DNA from: Rheinheimera sp. 4Y26
GTDB taxonomy: Bacteria > Pseudomonadota > Gammaproteobacteria > Enterobacterales > Alteromonadaceae
Assembly (NCBI RefSeq): GCF_025245835.1
Contig: NZ_JAOBWS010000017.1
Coordinates: 1-64,000, forward strand
DNA length: 64,000 bases
Direction of reading: 5' to 3'
Shown here: positions 52,469 through 61,168 of the stretch, one piece after another
Position numbering within the stretch: position 1 is the first letter of the stretch
Layout: every line of letters starts with the position of its first letter
The notes under the pieces: generated by a model
What the model was told of the DNA's origin: nothing
Databases searched by the model: none
Seen by the model: only the letters and a program-made list of their open reading frames with translations
Translations under genes and position numbers: made by a program

Positions 52469-52807
52469 ATGGAAGTGAACAGCGAACTGGAACTGGCTGC
52501 CGCCCAGCTGGCTGAACTGGGTCATCCAACCCGGCTTGGGATTTTCAGAGTATTGGTGCGGGCCGGGCGCGGTGGTGTTGCAGTGGGTGACATTCAGTTG
52601 GCGCTGGATATTCCGGGCTCAACTTTGTCCCATCATTTAAGCCGGATGACCAGGGTGGGCTTGATGGAGCAGCGCCGTGATGGTCGCACCCTGTATTGCA
52701 GTTTAAAGTTTGAAACTGTCGAGGCGCTGCTGGGCTTTTTATATGCCGAGTGTTGTGTTGGCATGCCGCAAATGCAGGCTGCGCCACAGGGCAATTGTTG
52801 TGATTAA
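52469..52807 (+). CDS. ArsR-family repressor with C-terminal cysteine cluster
   Basis: A 112-residue winged-helix protein: ELGHPTRLGIFRVLVRAG, then the recognition helix IPGSTLSHHLSRMTRVGLM and the wing RRDGRTLYCSLKFE. It lacks the CxC site in helix 3 found in the arsR at 48197. Instead it has Cys residues in YCS, the C-terminal AECC and the final GNCC, a layout of alternative ArsR metalloid sites. It probably controls the divergent permease-ligase operon. The ATG at 52469 has GGGG about seven bases upstream; the TTG at 52463 is less likely. Confidence 0.88.
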   Translation: MEVNSELELAAAQLAELGHPTRLGIFRVLVRAGRGGVAVGDIQLALDIPGSTLSHHLSRMTRVGLMEQRRDGRTLYCSLKFETVEALLGFLYAECCVGMPQMQAAPQGNCCD

Positions 52808-52831
52808 ACCAAACTTGCAAACAGAAAAAAC

Positions 52832-52863
52832 AAAATGCCAGTCTTTATGACTGGCATTTTTTT
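52832..52863. terminator. Bidirectional terminator between ArsR-like gene and narK
   Basis: AAAATGCCAGTC - TTTAT - GACTGGCATTTT, twelve perfect pairs with A/T runs on both sides, between convergent genes. Confidence 0.92.
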
Positions 52864-52897
52864 AATGTGCGGGCAAAACCAGAGTTTTGCCGTTTTG

Positions 52898-54514
52898 TTA
52901 CGGATTATAAAACTCACCTGATTTACGCAGATAGAAGAACCAGTTTAACACCAGGCATAAAGCGTAGAAGGCGGCAAAACCAATCATGGCGTATTCAGGC
53001 GTGGCGGCTTTAATTTGTTCACCCAGCACCTGTGGAATATAAAAAGCACCATAAGCGGCCACAGCTGAAGTCCAGCCTAACACCGGGCCTGCCTGCTCTT
53101 TAGGGAAAACCACAGCAATGGTTCTGAAGGTAGAACCGTTACCAATACCGCTGGCGGCAAATAAACCTAAGAAAATCATGAAACAAGGTACAAAATATTG
53201 CTCAGGTGTTGCACTTTGATAAGCCAGTTGCATGTAATAAGCCGCGCCCAAAGCACAGATAATCATCACGACGGAACAAATTTGCGTGACAAAAGCACCA
53301 CCTACTTTATCGGCCACCCAGCCGCCAACAGGGCGGATAAGGGCACCGATAAAAGGGGCTATCCAGGCGTAAGTTAAAGCGCTCGGGCCATTTGGGTTTG
53401 GCGTGGTATGGGTCATCACACCGTCTACCATGATATGGCTGTAACCAAAAATCACCTGAATTGACAGCGGGAAAGCCGCAGAAAAACCGATAAAAGAGCC
53501 AAAGGTCATCACATACAACACACTCATGACCCAGGTGTGTTTGTTATTAAAAATTTTGTATTGCCGGTCCAGGCTGGTACGGATGGCTCCCGGTAATAAC
53601 TTCAGCAGCATCACAGTACTAAATAACACCAGAATAATGACAATCTCTTTGGGAATGCCAAAACCAGAGCCATTGGCATTTTCCGGCAACATGAGCCACA
53701 AACCAACGATAGAGGTTAAAAAGCCAATGCCGAGCATGGCCAAAATAATGGCAAATGACACAGGAGCGGCCGGCAGCTTGGGTGTCACTTCTTCGGTGTT
53801 CAGGTTATTGGTGCCAAACCACAATAAAAACGCCAGCGGAATCAGCGTAATCAGCCAGGAAAAACCGGCGTTCTGGATCCAGGTTTGGGTACCGGCCGCT
53901 ATGGTGCCAATCACAGTGCCACTGGCTTTTTCCAGCACCAGCGGATCGCCGGCGCCAAAGAGTGAAAACACGCCATAAGACATAAAAAGCGGCACCGCAA
54001 TCTGCACTGTGGTCACGCCAAAATTGCCCAGACCCGCATTTAAGCCAAGCGCCAGACCTTGTTGTTTTTTCGGGAAAAAGAAGCTGATATTCGACATTGA
54101 GGAGGCAAAGTTACCGCCACCTATGCCGGATAACAGCGCCATCAGCTGAAACACCCACAGCGGCGTGGTTTTATCCTGCAACGCTAAACCTGTACCCACT
54201 GCCGGGATCATCAGCAAAGTGGTGGTTAAAAACAGCGTATAACGGCCACCACAAAGCCTGACAAAAAAGCTTGATGGAATACGTAAAGTCGCGCCTGTTA
54301 AACCAGCGATAGCGGTTAAGGTAAATAATTCACTGGTGGTAAAAGGAAAACCCACATTTAACATTTGTACCGTGACAATACTCCACAGCATCCAGACACC
54401 AAAACCACATAACAGGCTGGGAATGGAAATCCACAGGTTGCGGTTTGCAATTTTACTGCCTTGCTGTTGCCAGAACGTCTCGTTTTCCGGCTCCCAACGT
54501 TTTAAATTCGACAT
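52898..54514 (-). CDS. narK: Nitrate/nitrite transporter NarK (NarK2-like)
   Basis: A 538-residue NNP-family major facilitator, the third in the window. Features: long N terminus (MSNLKRWEPENETFWQQQGSKIANRNLWISIPSLL), helix 2 region GATLRIPSSFFVRLCGGR with the nitrate Arg, nitrate signature GLNAGLGNFGVTTVQ, and IGNGSTFRTIAVVFPKEQAG in helix 11. The long N terminus and the NAGLGNFG signature match E. coli NarK-type nitrate/nitrite exchangers, so nitrite export is likely. GGAG seven bases before the ATG. A NarL 7-2-7 site lies upstream at 54628; the gene is divergent from narL. Confidence 0.95.
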   Translation of the reverse strand: MSNLKRWEPENETFWQQQGSKIANRNLWISIPSLLCGFGVWMLWSIVTVQMLNVGFPFTTSELFTLTAIAGLTGATLRIPSSFFVRLCGGRYTLFLTTTLLMIPAVGTGLALQDKTTPLWVFQLMALLSGIGGGNFASSMSNISFFFPKKQQGLALGLNAGLGNFGVTTVQIAVPLFMSYGVFSLFGAGDPLVLEKASGTVIGTIAAGTQTWIQNAGFSWLITLIPLAFLLWFGTNNLNTEEVTPKLPAAPVSFAIILAMLGIGFLTSIVGLWLMLPENANGSGFGIPKEIVIILVLFSTVMLLKLLPGAIRTSLDRQYKIFNNKHTWVMSVLYVMTFGSFIGFSAAFPLSIQVIFGYSHIMVDGVMTHTTPNPNGPSALTYAWIAPFIGALIRPVGGWVADKVGGAFVTQICSVVMIICALGAAYYMQLAYQSATPEQYFVPCFMIFLGLFAASGIGNGSTFRTIAVVFPKEQAGPVLGWTSAVAAYGAFYIPQVLGEQIKAATPEYAMIGFAAFYALCLVLNWFFYLRKSGEFYNP

Positions 54515-54627
54515 AGTTCCACTCCGGGCTTATCCCACAAAAGGTGCGTTGAAACTATGCAGGCAGGGCGGCAAGGCCACAATGAGTCTGAGGAGTTAGT
54601 CAAAACCGGCTTGTTGGGCAGAATAGA

Positions 54628-54643
54628 TACCTACAAAGTGGTA
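54628..54643. promoter_or_regulatory. NarL 7-2-7 site between narK and narL
   Basis: TACCTAC-AA-AGTGGTA: both halves match six of seven to the heptamer. It is 114 bases upstream of the narK start. Confidence 0.65.
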
Positions 54644-54753
54644 TTTTTGCCGGGGTTGCTAAATTTTTTGTTTATAAACAATGATTTATAACTATGATTT
54701 TGCCAAAGGAAAATTCCGGGCTTTTTGCGCTTTGCCCGGTGTTTGCGCCAGAC

Positions 54754-54767
54754 ATGATATAAATCAA
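54754..54767 (+). promoter_or_regulatory. FNR box between narK and narL
   Basis: ATGAT-ATAA-ATCAA, one mismatch. A class II start near 54802 would give narL a 29-base leader. It could instead serve narK on the other strand with a long leader. Confidence 0.6.
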
Positions 54768-54830
54768 CTTTATCGGTCGGACAAGCATGCAGCATAAGCG
54801 CATACATCCGGGACAGTGTTGGAGCATAAG

Positions 54831-55487
54831 ATGTCAGATTGTAAAACCACAGTGATGCTGGTGGACGACCACCCGCTGTTACGCAAAGGATTACGGCAGT
54901 TATTGGCTTTTGAGGCTGAATTTGAAGTAGTGGCGGAAGCAGGCTCGGGCGCCGAGGCACTTGCCACTGCACCTGAGCTGGATCCGGACTTAATTATTCT
55001 GGATTTAAATATGCAGGGCATGGATGGTCTCGAAACCTTAAAACGGCTGCGTGATGAAGGGGTCACTTCCCGTATTGTGATGCTGACGGTGTCGGACAGT
55101 AACGAAGATGTGATTAAAGCCATTGGCCTGGGGGCAGACGGTTATCTGCTAAAAGACTCAGATCCGGATGAGCTGCTCGAACAAATCAAAAAAGCCGCCA
55201 GTGGCAAAATGGTGTTAAGTGATGCCGTTAACGCTGCGCTGGCCACAGCTATTCGCCGGCCGGCAGAAAAACCTGCCGCTGACATCAATAGCCTGACCAA
55301 CCGCGAATATGAAATTCTCAGCCTGATAGCCAAGGGCCAGAGCAATAAACTGATAGCCCGCGAGCTGGATATTTCCGACGGCACTGTGAAGGTGCATGTA
55401 AAACACCTGCTGAAAAAACTCAATTTACGCTCCAGGGTGGAAGCTGCGGTCTGGATGGTGAACCATCAGGGCCGTCACGGCAGCTAG
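54831..55487 (+). CDS. narL: Nitrate/nitrite response regulator NarL
   Basis: NarL is the DNA-binding partner of NarX and binds the TACYYMT heptamers found throughout this window. The 218 residues have the receiver domain with VDDHP (11-15), phospho-Asp58 in LDLNMQG and LLKDSD near 107-112, and a LuxR-type helix-turn-helix (LTNREYEILSLIAKGQSNKLIARELDISDGTVKVHVKHLLKKL). GGAG six bases before the ATG at 54831. It is about 19 kb from narX. moeA follows 81 bases downstream in the same direction. Confidence 0.94.
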   Translation: MSDCKTTVMLVDDHPLLRKGLRQLLAFEAEFEVVAEAGSGAEALATAPELDPDLIILDLNMQGMDGLETLKRLRDEGVTSRIVMLTVSDSNEDVIKAIGLGADGYLLKDSDPDELLEQIKKAASGKMVLSDAVNAALATAIRRPAEKPAADINSLTNREYEILSLIAKGQSNKLIARELDISDGTVKVHVKHLLKKLNLRSRVEAAVWMVNHQGRHGS

Positions 55488-55568
55488 TGCTGCTGACCAC
55501 AGCGCAATAACTACAGCCAGCAGCAGAGCCTTAGCCAGCAGCAAGCATTGTGAATCCGGAGCCATCTT

Positions 55569-56798
55569 ATGCCACAGGAAAAAACACCAATGTTGTCCTT
55601 TCAGCAGGCGCTTGAGCAGTTGCTGGAAGCTGTCAGCTGCCAACTGCAGGTGCAGCAAGTGCCGCTGTCACAGGCACTTGGGCGGGTCTTGGCAGAAGAC
55701 ATAAAATCCCCTTTGCAAATTCCGGCTTATACCAATGCAGCGATGGACGGTTATGCCTTTTGTTATGCCGATGCCGTCAACACTCAAACTTTTCAGCTGA
55801 TTGGGCAAAGTCTGGCCGGACATCCTTATCAGGGCGAATTAACACCGGGTTGTTGTATCCGCATTATGACGGGCGCCAAGTTGCCGGCAGGTCTGGATAC
55901 TGTGGTGATGCAGGAGCAGGTTAAGCTCACAGATGATGGCAAGGTACAACTTTGTATCGAACCCAAAATGGCTGAGCATGTACGTCTGGCCGGCAGTGAA
56001 ATTGCCAAAGATGCCACAGTGCTGCGTCGTGGCGAGCGTCTTGGGCCTTTGCAGCTTGGTCTGGCTGCCACTCTGGGTTTTGCTGAAGTGGCTGTGTATC
56101 AGAAGCTGAAAGTGGGTGTGATCTCCACCGGCGATGAGCTGGTGGCGCCCGGATTGCCACTTGCAGAAGGTCAGTTGTATGACAGCAACAGATTTGTGAT
56201 AGGCGCTATGTTACAGCGTCTGGATGTGGAGCTTATTGATTATGGCTGGGTTGCCGACGATCCGGCTTTGCTTAAAGCCGCATTTCACCGGGCCGCCAGC
56301 GAAGTCGATGCGCTTGTCACCAGTGGAGGTGTGTCTGTTGGCGATGCTGATTATACCCGTCAGGTGCTGTTGGAGCTGGGGCAAGTGAACTTCTGGCAGG
56401 TGGCGATTAAACCCGGCAAACCTTTTGCGTTTGGCAAACTCGGCAACTGCTGGTTTTTTGGTTTGCCCGGCAATCCGGTGTCGGCTGTGCTGACGTTGGA
56501 TCAGCTGGCACAACCGGCGCTGCGTAAACTCGCCGGTGAAAGATGCAAAACGCCGCTGCAATTGCCTGCTTTGGTCAAAAGTAAATTCCGCAAAAAACCG
56601 GGCCGGCTGGATTTTCAGCGTGGCGTGCTCTGTGTAACAGACGGACAGCTGCAGGTTGCCCCTGTGGCCATGGACAGTTCCGGCATGTTGTCTTCGTTAT
56701 TGGCCGCCGATTGTCTGGTGCCGCTGGCGCTCGAGTCTGACAATATTGAGGCAGGGGAGCGGGTGCAGGTTCAGCTACTGTCGGATTGGCTGCGCTGA
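55569..56798 (+). CDS. moeA: Molybdopterin molybdenumtransferase MoeA
   Basis: MoeA inserts molybdate into adenylated molybdopterin delivered by Mog. The 409 residues match the family. Motifs: YTNAAMDGYA near 55-64, GCCIRIMTGAKLPAGLDTVVMQE, GVISTGDELV, LYDSNRF, TSGGVSVGDADYTR and FGLPGNPVSAVLT, plus a C-terminal MoeA_C domain. GGAG lies seven bases before the ATG. Placed after narL, so nitrate signalling and cofactor completion may be co-transcribed. Confidence 0.96.
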   Translation: MPQEKTPMLSFQQALEQLLEAVSCQLQVQQVPLSQALGRVLAEDIKSPLQIPAYTNAAMDGYAFCYADAVNTQTFQLIGQSLAGHPYQGELTPGCCIRIMTGAKLPAGLDTVVMQEQVKLTDDGKVQLCIEPKMAEHVRLAGSEIAKDATVLRRGERLGPLQLGLAATLGFAEVAVYQKLKVGVISTGDELVAPGLPLAEGQLYDSNRFVIGAMLQRLDVELIDYGWVADDPALLKAAFHRAASEVDALVTSGGVSVGDADYTRQVLLELGQVNFWQVAIKPGKPFAFGKLGNCWFFGLPGNPVSAVLTLDQLAQPALRKLAGERCKTPLQLPALVKSKFRKKPGRLDFQRGVLCVTDGQLQVAPVAMDSSGMLSSLLAADCLVPLALESDNIEAGERVQVQLLSDWLR

Positions 56799-56963
56799 AA
56801 ATGATGTTGCCTGCTGCTTTATATGCAGCAATGTTCATATAAAAGCCAGCGCTTGGTGCCAGCGGCTTCTGGCCTTTGCATATAAAACTTTAGCCGCATA
56901 TTCAGACTCTGGATTTAGCGCTAAGATAATCAACATTGTTATGATAAATCCTTGACTGCGCTG

Positions 56964-59108
56964 ATGAAATTACTGGTTCAAACCGCTTTTAGTCCAAGAG
57001 GCATAGCTGCCTGGCTGATTTTATTATTAGGTTTGTTGTCTACAGCCACCCTATGGCATAGCTTGCTGACCAATCAACAGCAGCGGGCAGAGGCCGAGTT
57101 TGAACTCCATAACCGCGAAGTGCTGGCTGCTATTCAAAAACGCTTACAGGGCCACGAACAAATTTTATTAAGTGGGGCCGCTTTATTTGATGCCAGTGAG
57201 CAGGTCGACCGCGACGAATGGCGCAACTTTGTTGCCAGGCTCAAACTGGAGCAAAACTACCCGGGCATTCAGGGGGTTGGCGTGGCAAAGGCCATTTTGC
57301 CGGCAGAACTGCCGGCATATCAGCTTATGGTCAAGGCGCAACAGTTGCCAGAGCCACAACCTTATCCGGCAGGGCAAAGGGATTTTTATACTGCCATTAT
57401 GTATCTGGAGCCTGACAACGAGCGCAACAGGGCTGCGCTGGGTTACGATATGTTTTCTGAATCGGTGCGCCAAAAAGCCATGCAATATGCGGTGGAACAC
57501 AACAGCACCGGCATTTCCGGCAAAGTGACGTTAAAGCAGGAAATTAAAGGCCCGCAGCAAGCCGGTTTTTTAATGTATGTGCCGGTGTTTTACAACAACA
57601 GGCCTGTGGCCACTGTCGCTGAGCGCTGGGCCGCCCTATATGGTTTTGTCTACAGCCCCTATCGGATGGATGATCTGATGCAGGGCATTTTGGGCAATCG
57701 TGATCTGATGGTGGACTTTACCATTCATGATGGTGAAAAAGCCTCGGATGCAACACTGATGCACAATTCAGCGCGTTGGCATGAGCCCGAACCCAATCAC
57801 CAACCGCTATTTTCCAGAAGTTATCTGATCCCGGCTTATGGCCATCAATGGCTGCTTACCCTGACCAGTCGTCACGCTTTTGAGCGTCAGTTCGAATCTT
57901 TGCTGAACTGGTCGCTACCACTTTCTGGTGTTGCCATTAGCAGCTTATTGTTTTTATTAGTGCTTGAGCTGTTAAGCCGGCAGCAGCAGGCGTTGATGCT
58001 GGCACAGCTGTTGGCCAAACAAGGTGCCGAATCTGAAGCCCGTTTTCATCAGTTGTTTTTACATATGGGGCAGGGGGTGCTGATTTATAACGCCAGTGCA
58101 CAACTGGTGGATGTGAATCCGGCCGCGCTAAAGCTGATGGGACTGACCATGGCGCAGTTGCAGGGCAAGATGCCGCTGCCTGGCGACTGGCAAATGAATC
58201 CGCCACAGGCACTACCGCCAGCGCCGCTGCAGTCGGTGCTGGATGTGTTGGTGTCGGGGGCAGGTAAAACCAGTGAAGAGATCGGATTCTGGCACTCAGA
58301 GCTACAGTCTTATCTTTGGTGTAATCTGGATTTATACCCGCAGTTTGCTGCAGATACGCAGCAGCTGGAAAAAATTTATCTGGTGCTCAGTGACATTACC
58401 GAACGCAAAAGAGTGGCGCAGATGAAAGACGAGTTTGTTGCGACCGTCAGTCACGAGCTGCGTACGCCACTGACCTCAATTTCCGGTGCACTGGATTTAT
58501 TGTGTCATCAGGTGCTGGAAGACGAAGGCCATGCTGCACTCAAACAACATATGTTGCAGGTGGCTTATGACAACAGCAAAAGACTGACGCTGCTGATTAA
58601 CGACTTACTGGATCTGGAAAAAATCGCTGCGGGAGGTATGAGCTTTCAGATCAAACCTCAGCTGTTAATGCCAGTTCTGACCATGAGTGTGGAAGCCAAT
58701 CAGATTTCTGGCAGCAAAAGGGGCATCCGGCTCGAGCTGACGCCGCCAGATAAAGATGTGCCTGTATTGGTCGATAGCCTGCGTTTACAGCAGGTGCTGG
58801 CCAATTTGTTATCCAATGCCATTAAATTTTCGCCTGACAATTCGGTGGTAAGGCTTGGACTCAGTACTGTACCTGGTTTTATCCGTATCAGTGTTTGTGA
58901 CAGCGGTGAGGGTATTCCACAACAATTCCGGCCTATGATTTTCCAGAAGTTCAGTCAGGCGGATGCCTCCAGCAGCAAAAGGCAACAAGGCACCGGTCTT
59001 GGCCTTGCCATTTGTAAAGAACTGGTAGAGCGGATGCAGGGACGCATTAGTTTTAGCTCAGAAGAAGGGGTGGGCAGCTGTTTTTACGTTGATTTACCCA
59101 TTGCCTGA
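56964..59108 (+). CDS. CHASE-domain hybrid-less sensor histidine kinase
   Basis: A 714-residue membrane kinase. Helix 1 (about 15-35), then a periplasmic CHASE domain (about 70-290) with NYPGIQGVGVAKAI, FYTAIMYLEPDNERNRAALGYDMFSE and GFLMYVPVF. Helix 2 (about 310-335), PAS (about 350-470) with MGQGVLIYNASAQLVDVNPAAL, HisKA with VSHELRTPLTS (His near 497), and the ATPase domain (NLLSNAIKFS, GEGIPQQF, GTGLGLAICKELVE). No receiver is fused and no response regulator is adjacent, so it is an orphan with unknown ligand. The ATG at 56964 is preferred; a TTG at 56952 is possible. Confidence 0.88.
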   Translation: MKLLVQTAFSPRGIAAWLILLLGLLSTATLWHSLLTNQQQRAEAEFELHNREVLAAIQKRLQGHEQILLSGAALFDASEQVDRDEWRNFVARLKLEQNYPGIQGVGVAKAILPAELPAYQLMVKAQQLPEPQPYPAGQRDFYTAIMYLEPDNERNRAALGYDMFSESVRQKAMQYAVEHNSTGISGKVTLKQEIKGPQQAGFLMYVPVFYNNRPVATVAERWAALYGFVYSPYRMDDLMQGILGNRDLMVDFTIHDGEKASDATLMHNSARWHEPEPNHQPLFSRSYLIPAYGHQWLLTLTSRHAFERQFESLLNWSLPLSGVAISSLLFLLVLELLSRQQQALMLAQLLAKQGAESEARFHQLFLHMGQGVLIYNASAQLVDVNPAALKLMGLTMAQLQGKMPLPGDWQMNPPQALPPAPLQSVLDVLVSGAGKTSEEIGFWHSELQSYLWCNLDLYPQFAADTQQLEKIYLVLSDITERKRVAQMKDEFVATVSHELRTPLTSISGALDLLCHQVLEDEGHAALKQHMLQVAYDNSKRLTLLINDLLDLEKIAAGGMSFQIKPQLLMPVLTMSVEANQISGSKRGIRLELTPPDKDVPVLVDSLRLQQVLANLLSNAIKFSPDNSVVRLGLSTVPGFIRISVCDSGEGIPQQFRPMIFQKFSQADASSSKRQQGTGLGLAICKELVERMQGRISFSSEEGVGSCFYVDLPIA

Positions 59109-59202
59109 ATCCGCATTGCGCGCAGCACAGAAGGATCAGCCTGCCGCTTATTGATGCTCAACAGCAATACCTCTTTTGCCCTGTAAGCCTGATGTAACTG
59201 GC

Positions 59203-59216
59203 TTGATCCAGGTCAA
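59203..59216 (+). promoter_or_regulatory. FNR box upstream of the ThDP decarboxylase
   Basis: TTGAT-CCAG-GTCAA, one mismatch. A class II start near 59251 leaves a 24-base leader before the ATG at 59275. A lone perfect NarL heptamer TACCTCT lies at 59168-59174. Confidence 0.65.
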
Positions 59217-59274
59217 CAAGCCGGCGCTATTGAACCTTCACACTGACGTCATCAAAGTGATTGAGGGTGAACTG

Positions 59275-61008
59275 ATGCGTTTAGTCGATTTATTGTTGCA
59301 ACAATTGCAACAGGCCGGAGTACAACAGATTTTTGGCATTCCGGGCGACTTTGTGTTGCCGCTTTTTGCCGAGCTGGAAAAAGCCAAAAAACTGCCGCTG
59401 TATTATGTCAGCCACGAACCTTCCGCCGTGTTTGCCGCCGATGCCGCAGCCCGTTTTGCCAATCAGCCAGGTGCGGTGTTGCTCACTTATGGTGCCGGCG
59501 CACTGAATGCGGTGAATGCTGTAGCCCAGGCTTATGTTGAGCAAGTGCCGCTGGTCATCATGGCGGGCTTTCCGTCCCGCGCTGAAATCGAACGTGATTT
59601 GCACATACACCATCAGGCTAAACATCTGGACTCACAACGGGATATTTACCGCGAAATTACCTGTGCCCAGGTGCGGCTGGATGATATTCACACCGCCGCC
59701 GCTGAACTGTGCCGGGCTATTCAGACTTGTCAGCGCGAATCACGTCCTGTGCTGATTGAGATCCCACGGGACGCCGCCTGCTGGCCGCTGGCTCATGCTC
59801 AGGTGGCACAAGCCATAGCGGCGCTGCATTGCCAGCAGCAGGGGCAGGATCCTTTGTATCAGCAAGAGCTGCAACTGGCCTGTGATGCGATGTTAAAACG
59901 GCTGCAGCAGGCGAAAAAACCAGTGTTGTTATGTGGCATTGGCATCAGGCGTTTTGCTGCCGTGCCGCTGGTGGAACAGCTTGCCAGCAGGCTGAATGTA
60001 CCAATGCTGACCACTTTGCTTGGGCGCGCCTGTGTTGACCAGAGCCACCCGCAATATGCCGGTGTTTTTGTTGATCGCCAGGACAGTGCGGCGCTGGCGT
60101 TATTGGCCGATGCTGACTTAATTATTCAGCTGGGCGTGATTCAGAACGACAGTAACTTTGCCGCCCATCAGGACTTGTTTACCCCAGAAAAACAGCTGCT
60201 GATTCAACAGGGTGAATTAAAAATGGCCGGGGTGATTTTTCATGACTTGCCCATTGCCGCGCTGTTGCAGCAGCTGTTACAGATGCCATTACCGGAGTTT
60301 GCAAGCCGCAGTTTGCAGCCCGATAGTTTGCGCTCTGCAGCTTGCGGGCAAACAGATTTCAGGCCGCAGCTGGCGGAAGCTTCGGCTCAGGCACGCGCTG
60401 AAGCCGACCCTCAGCCTGCCTTTAATTCAGCTTCTGCATTAACTCTGATTGACCAGTTGTTAAGTCAGCAAACAAAGCTGGTGCCTGTGGTCAGTGACAT
60501 TGGCGATTGTTTGTTTGCGTCTTTGCAGGTCAAACCCACTTATCTGTTAGCACCGGCTTATTATGCCTCTATGGGTTATGCGGTGCCGGCTGCGCTTGGT
60601 GTACAGGCGGTCAGTGGATTAAGGCCGCTGGTGCTGGTCGGCGATGGCGCTTTTCAGATGACAGGGTTGGAGCTGGGGCATTGTGCCCGTTATGGTTTTG
60701 CGCCTGTGGTGCTGTTACTCAATAACAGTGGCTGGCAGATGATTAAAGCCTTTGCGCCTGAGCTCAGTTCAACCTCGTTGCAGGGCTGGAATTATTCCGC
60801 TATAGCGCGGGGCATGGGCGGTGGTGCTTATCAGGTGTGGAGTTTGTCGCAGCTGGAAAGTGCATTTGAGCAGGCTCTGCAGGACGATAAAAGATTTTCT
60901 TTGATTGAAGTGATGTTACCGCCGGGCAGCAGCAGCGCAAGGTTACAGCAGTTTGCCGCAGGCTTTTTATCAGCGCAAAAACAGCCAGCATCATTGGCTG
61001 GCTGTTAA
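59275..61008 (+). CDS. Thiamine-diphosphate 2-oxoacid decarboxylase (pyruvate/indolepyruvate type)
   Basis: A 577-residue ThDP enzyme. The N-terminal PYR domain has the catalytic Glu48 in SHEPSAVFAADAAARF, and the His pair of decarboxylases is present (DLHIHHQAKH, near 113-118), which argues against acetolactate synthase. The central domain covers about 190-350. The PP domain has GDGAFQMTGLELGH (about 455-468) and NNSGWQMIK (about 482-490). It would decarboxylate pyruvate, indolepyruvate or phenylpyruvate to an aldehyde; specificity is not readable. GAGGGTG precedes the ATG at 59275. The FNR-like box suggests fermentative, anaerobic use, for example as an electron sink. Confidence 0.85.
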   Translation: MRLVDLLLQQLQQAGVQQIFGIPGDFVLPLFAELEKAKKLPLYYVSHEPSAVFAADAAARFANQPGAVLLTYGAGALNAVNAVAQAYVEQVPLVIMAGFPSRAEIERDLHIHHQAKHLDSQRDIYREITCAQVRLDDIHTAAAELCRAIQTCQRESRPVLIEIPRDAACWPLAHAQVAQAIAALHCQQQGQDPLYQQELQLACDAMLKRLQQAKKPVLLCGIGIRRFAAVPLVEQLASRLNVPMLTTLLGRACVDQSHPQYAGVFVDRQDSAALALLADADLIIQLGVIQNDSNFAAHQDLFTPEKQLLIQQGELKMAGVIFHDLPIAALLQQLLQMPLPEFASRSLQPDSLRSAACGQTDFRPQLAEASAQARAEADPQPAFNSASALTLIDQLLSQQTKLVPVVSDIGDCLFASLQVKPTYLLAPAYYASMGYAVPAALGVQAVSGLRPLVLVGDGAFQMTGLELGHCARYGFAPVVLLLNNSGWQMIKAFAPELSSTSLQGWNYSAIARGMGGGAYQVWSLSQLESAFEQALQDDKRFSLIEVMLPPGSSSARLQQFAAGFLSAQKQPASLAGC

Positions 61009-61015
61009 CAGCAAT

Positions 61016-61054
61016 AAAAACAACAGGTGCAGCAGATTTTTGTTGCACCTGTTG
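61016..61054 (-). terminator. Terminator of the mob/moa operon
   Basis: On the minus strand CAACAGGTGCA pairs with TGCACCTGTTG (eleven pairs, twelve-base loop) and is followed by TTTTATTG. It lies about 115 bases after the moaE stop codon and also stands at the end of the convergent decarboxylase gene. Confidence 0.75.
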
Positions 61055-61168
61055 TCGTTCACATGAGGTTGTCGTTCACATCAGCTTGGCGCTGAAATAA
61101 AGGAGTGATTGGTGTTGGGTTGTGATTGCGGCTCTTGCGCTGCAAAAAAGCGTGCTCACTTGCCGTGA

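Noticed and set aside
59275..61008. Acetolactate synthase
   Set aside because: The His-His motif and active-site layout fit 2-oxoacid decarboxylases better, and there is no small-subunit gene.
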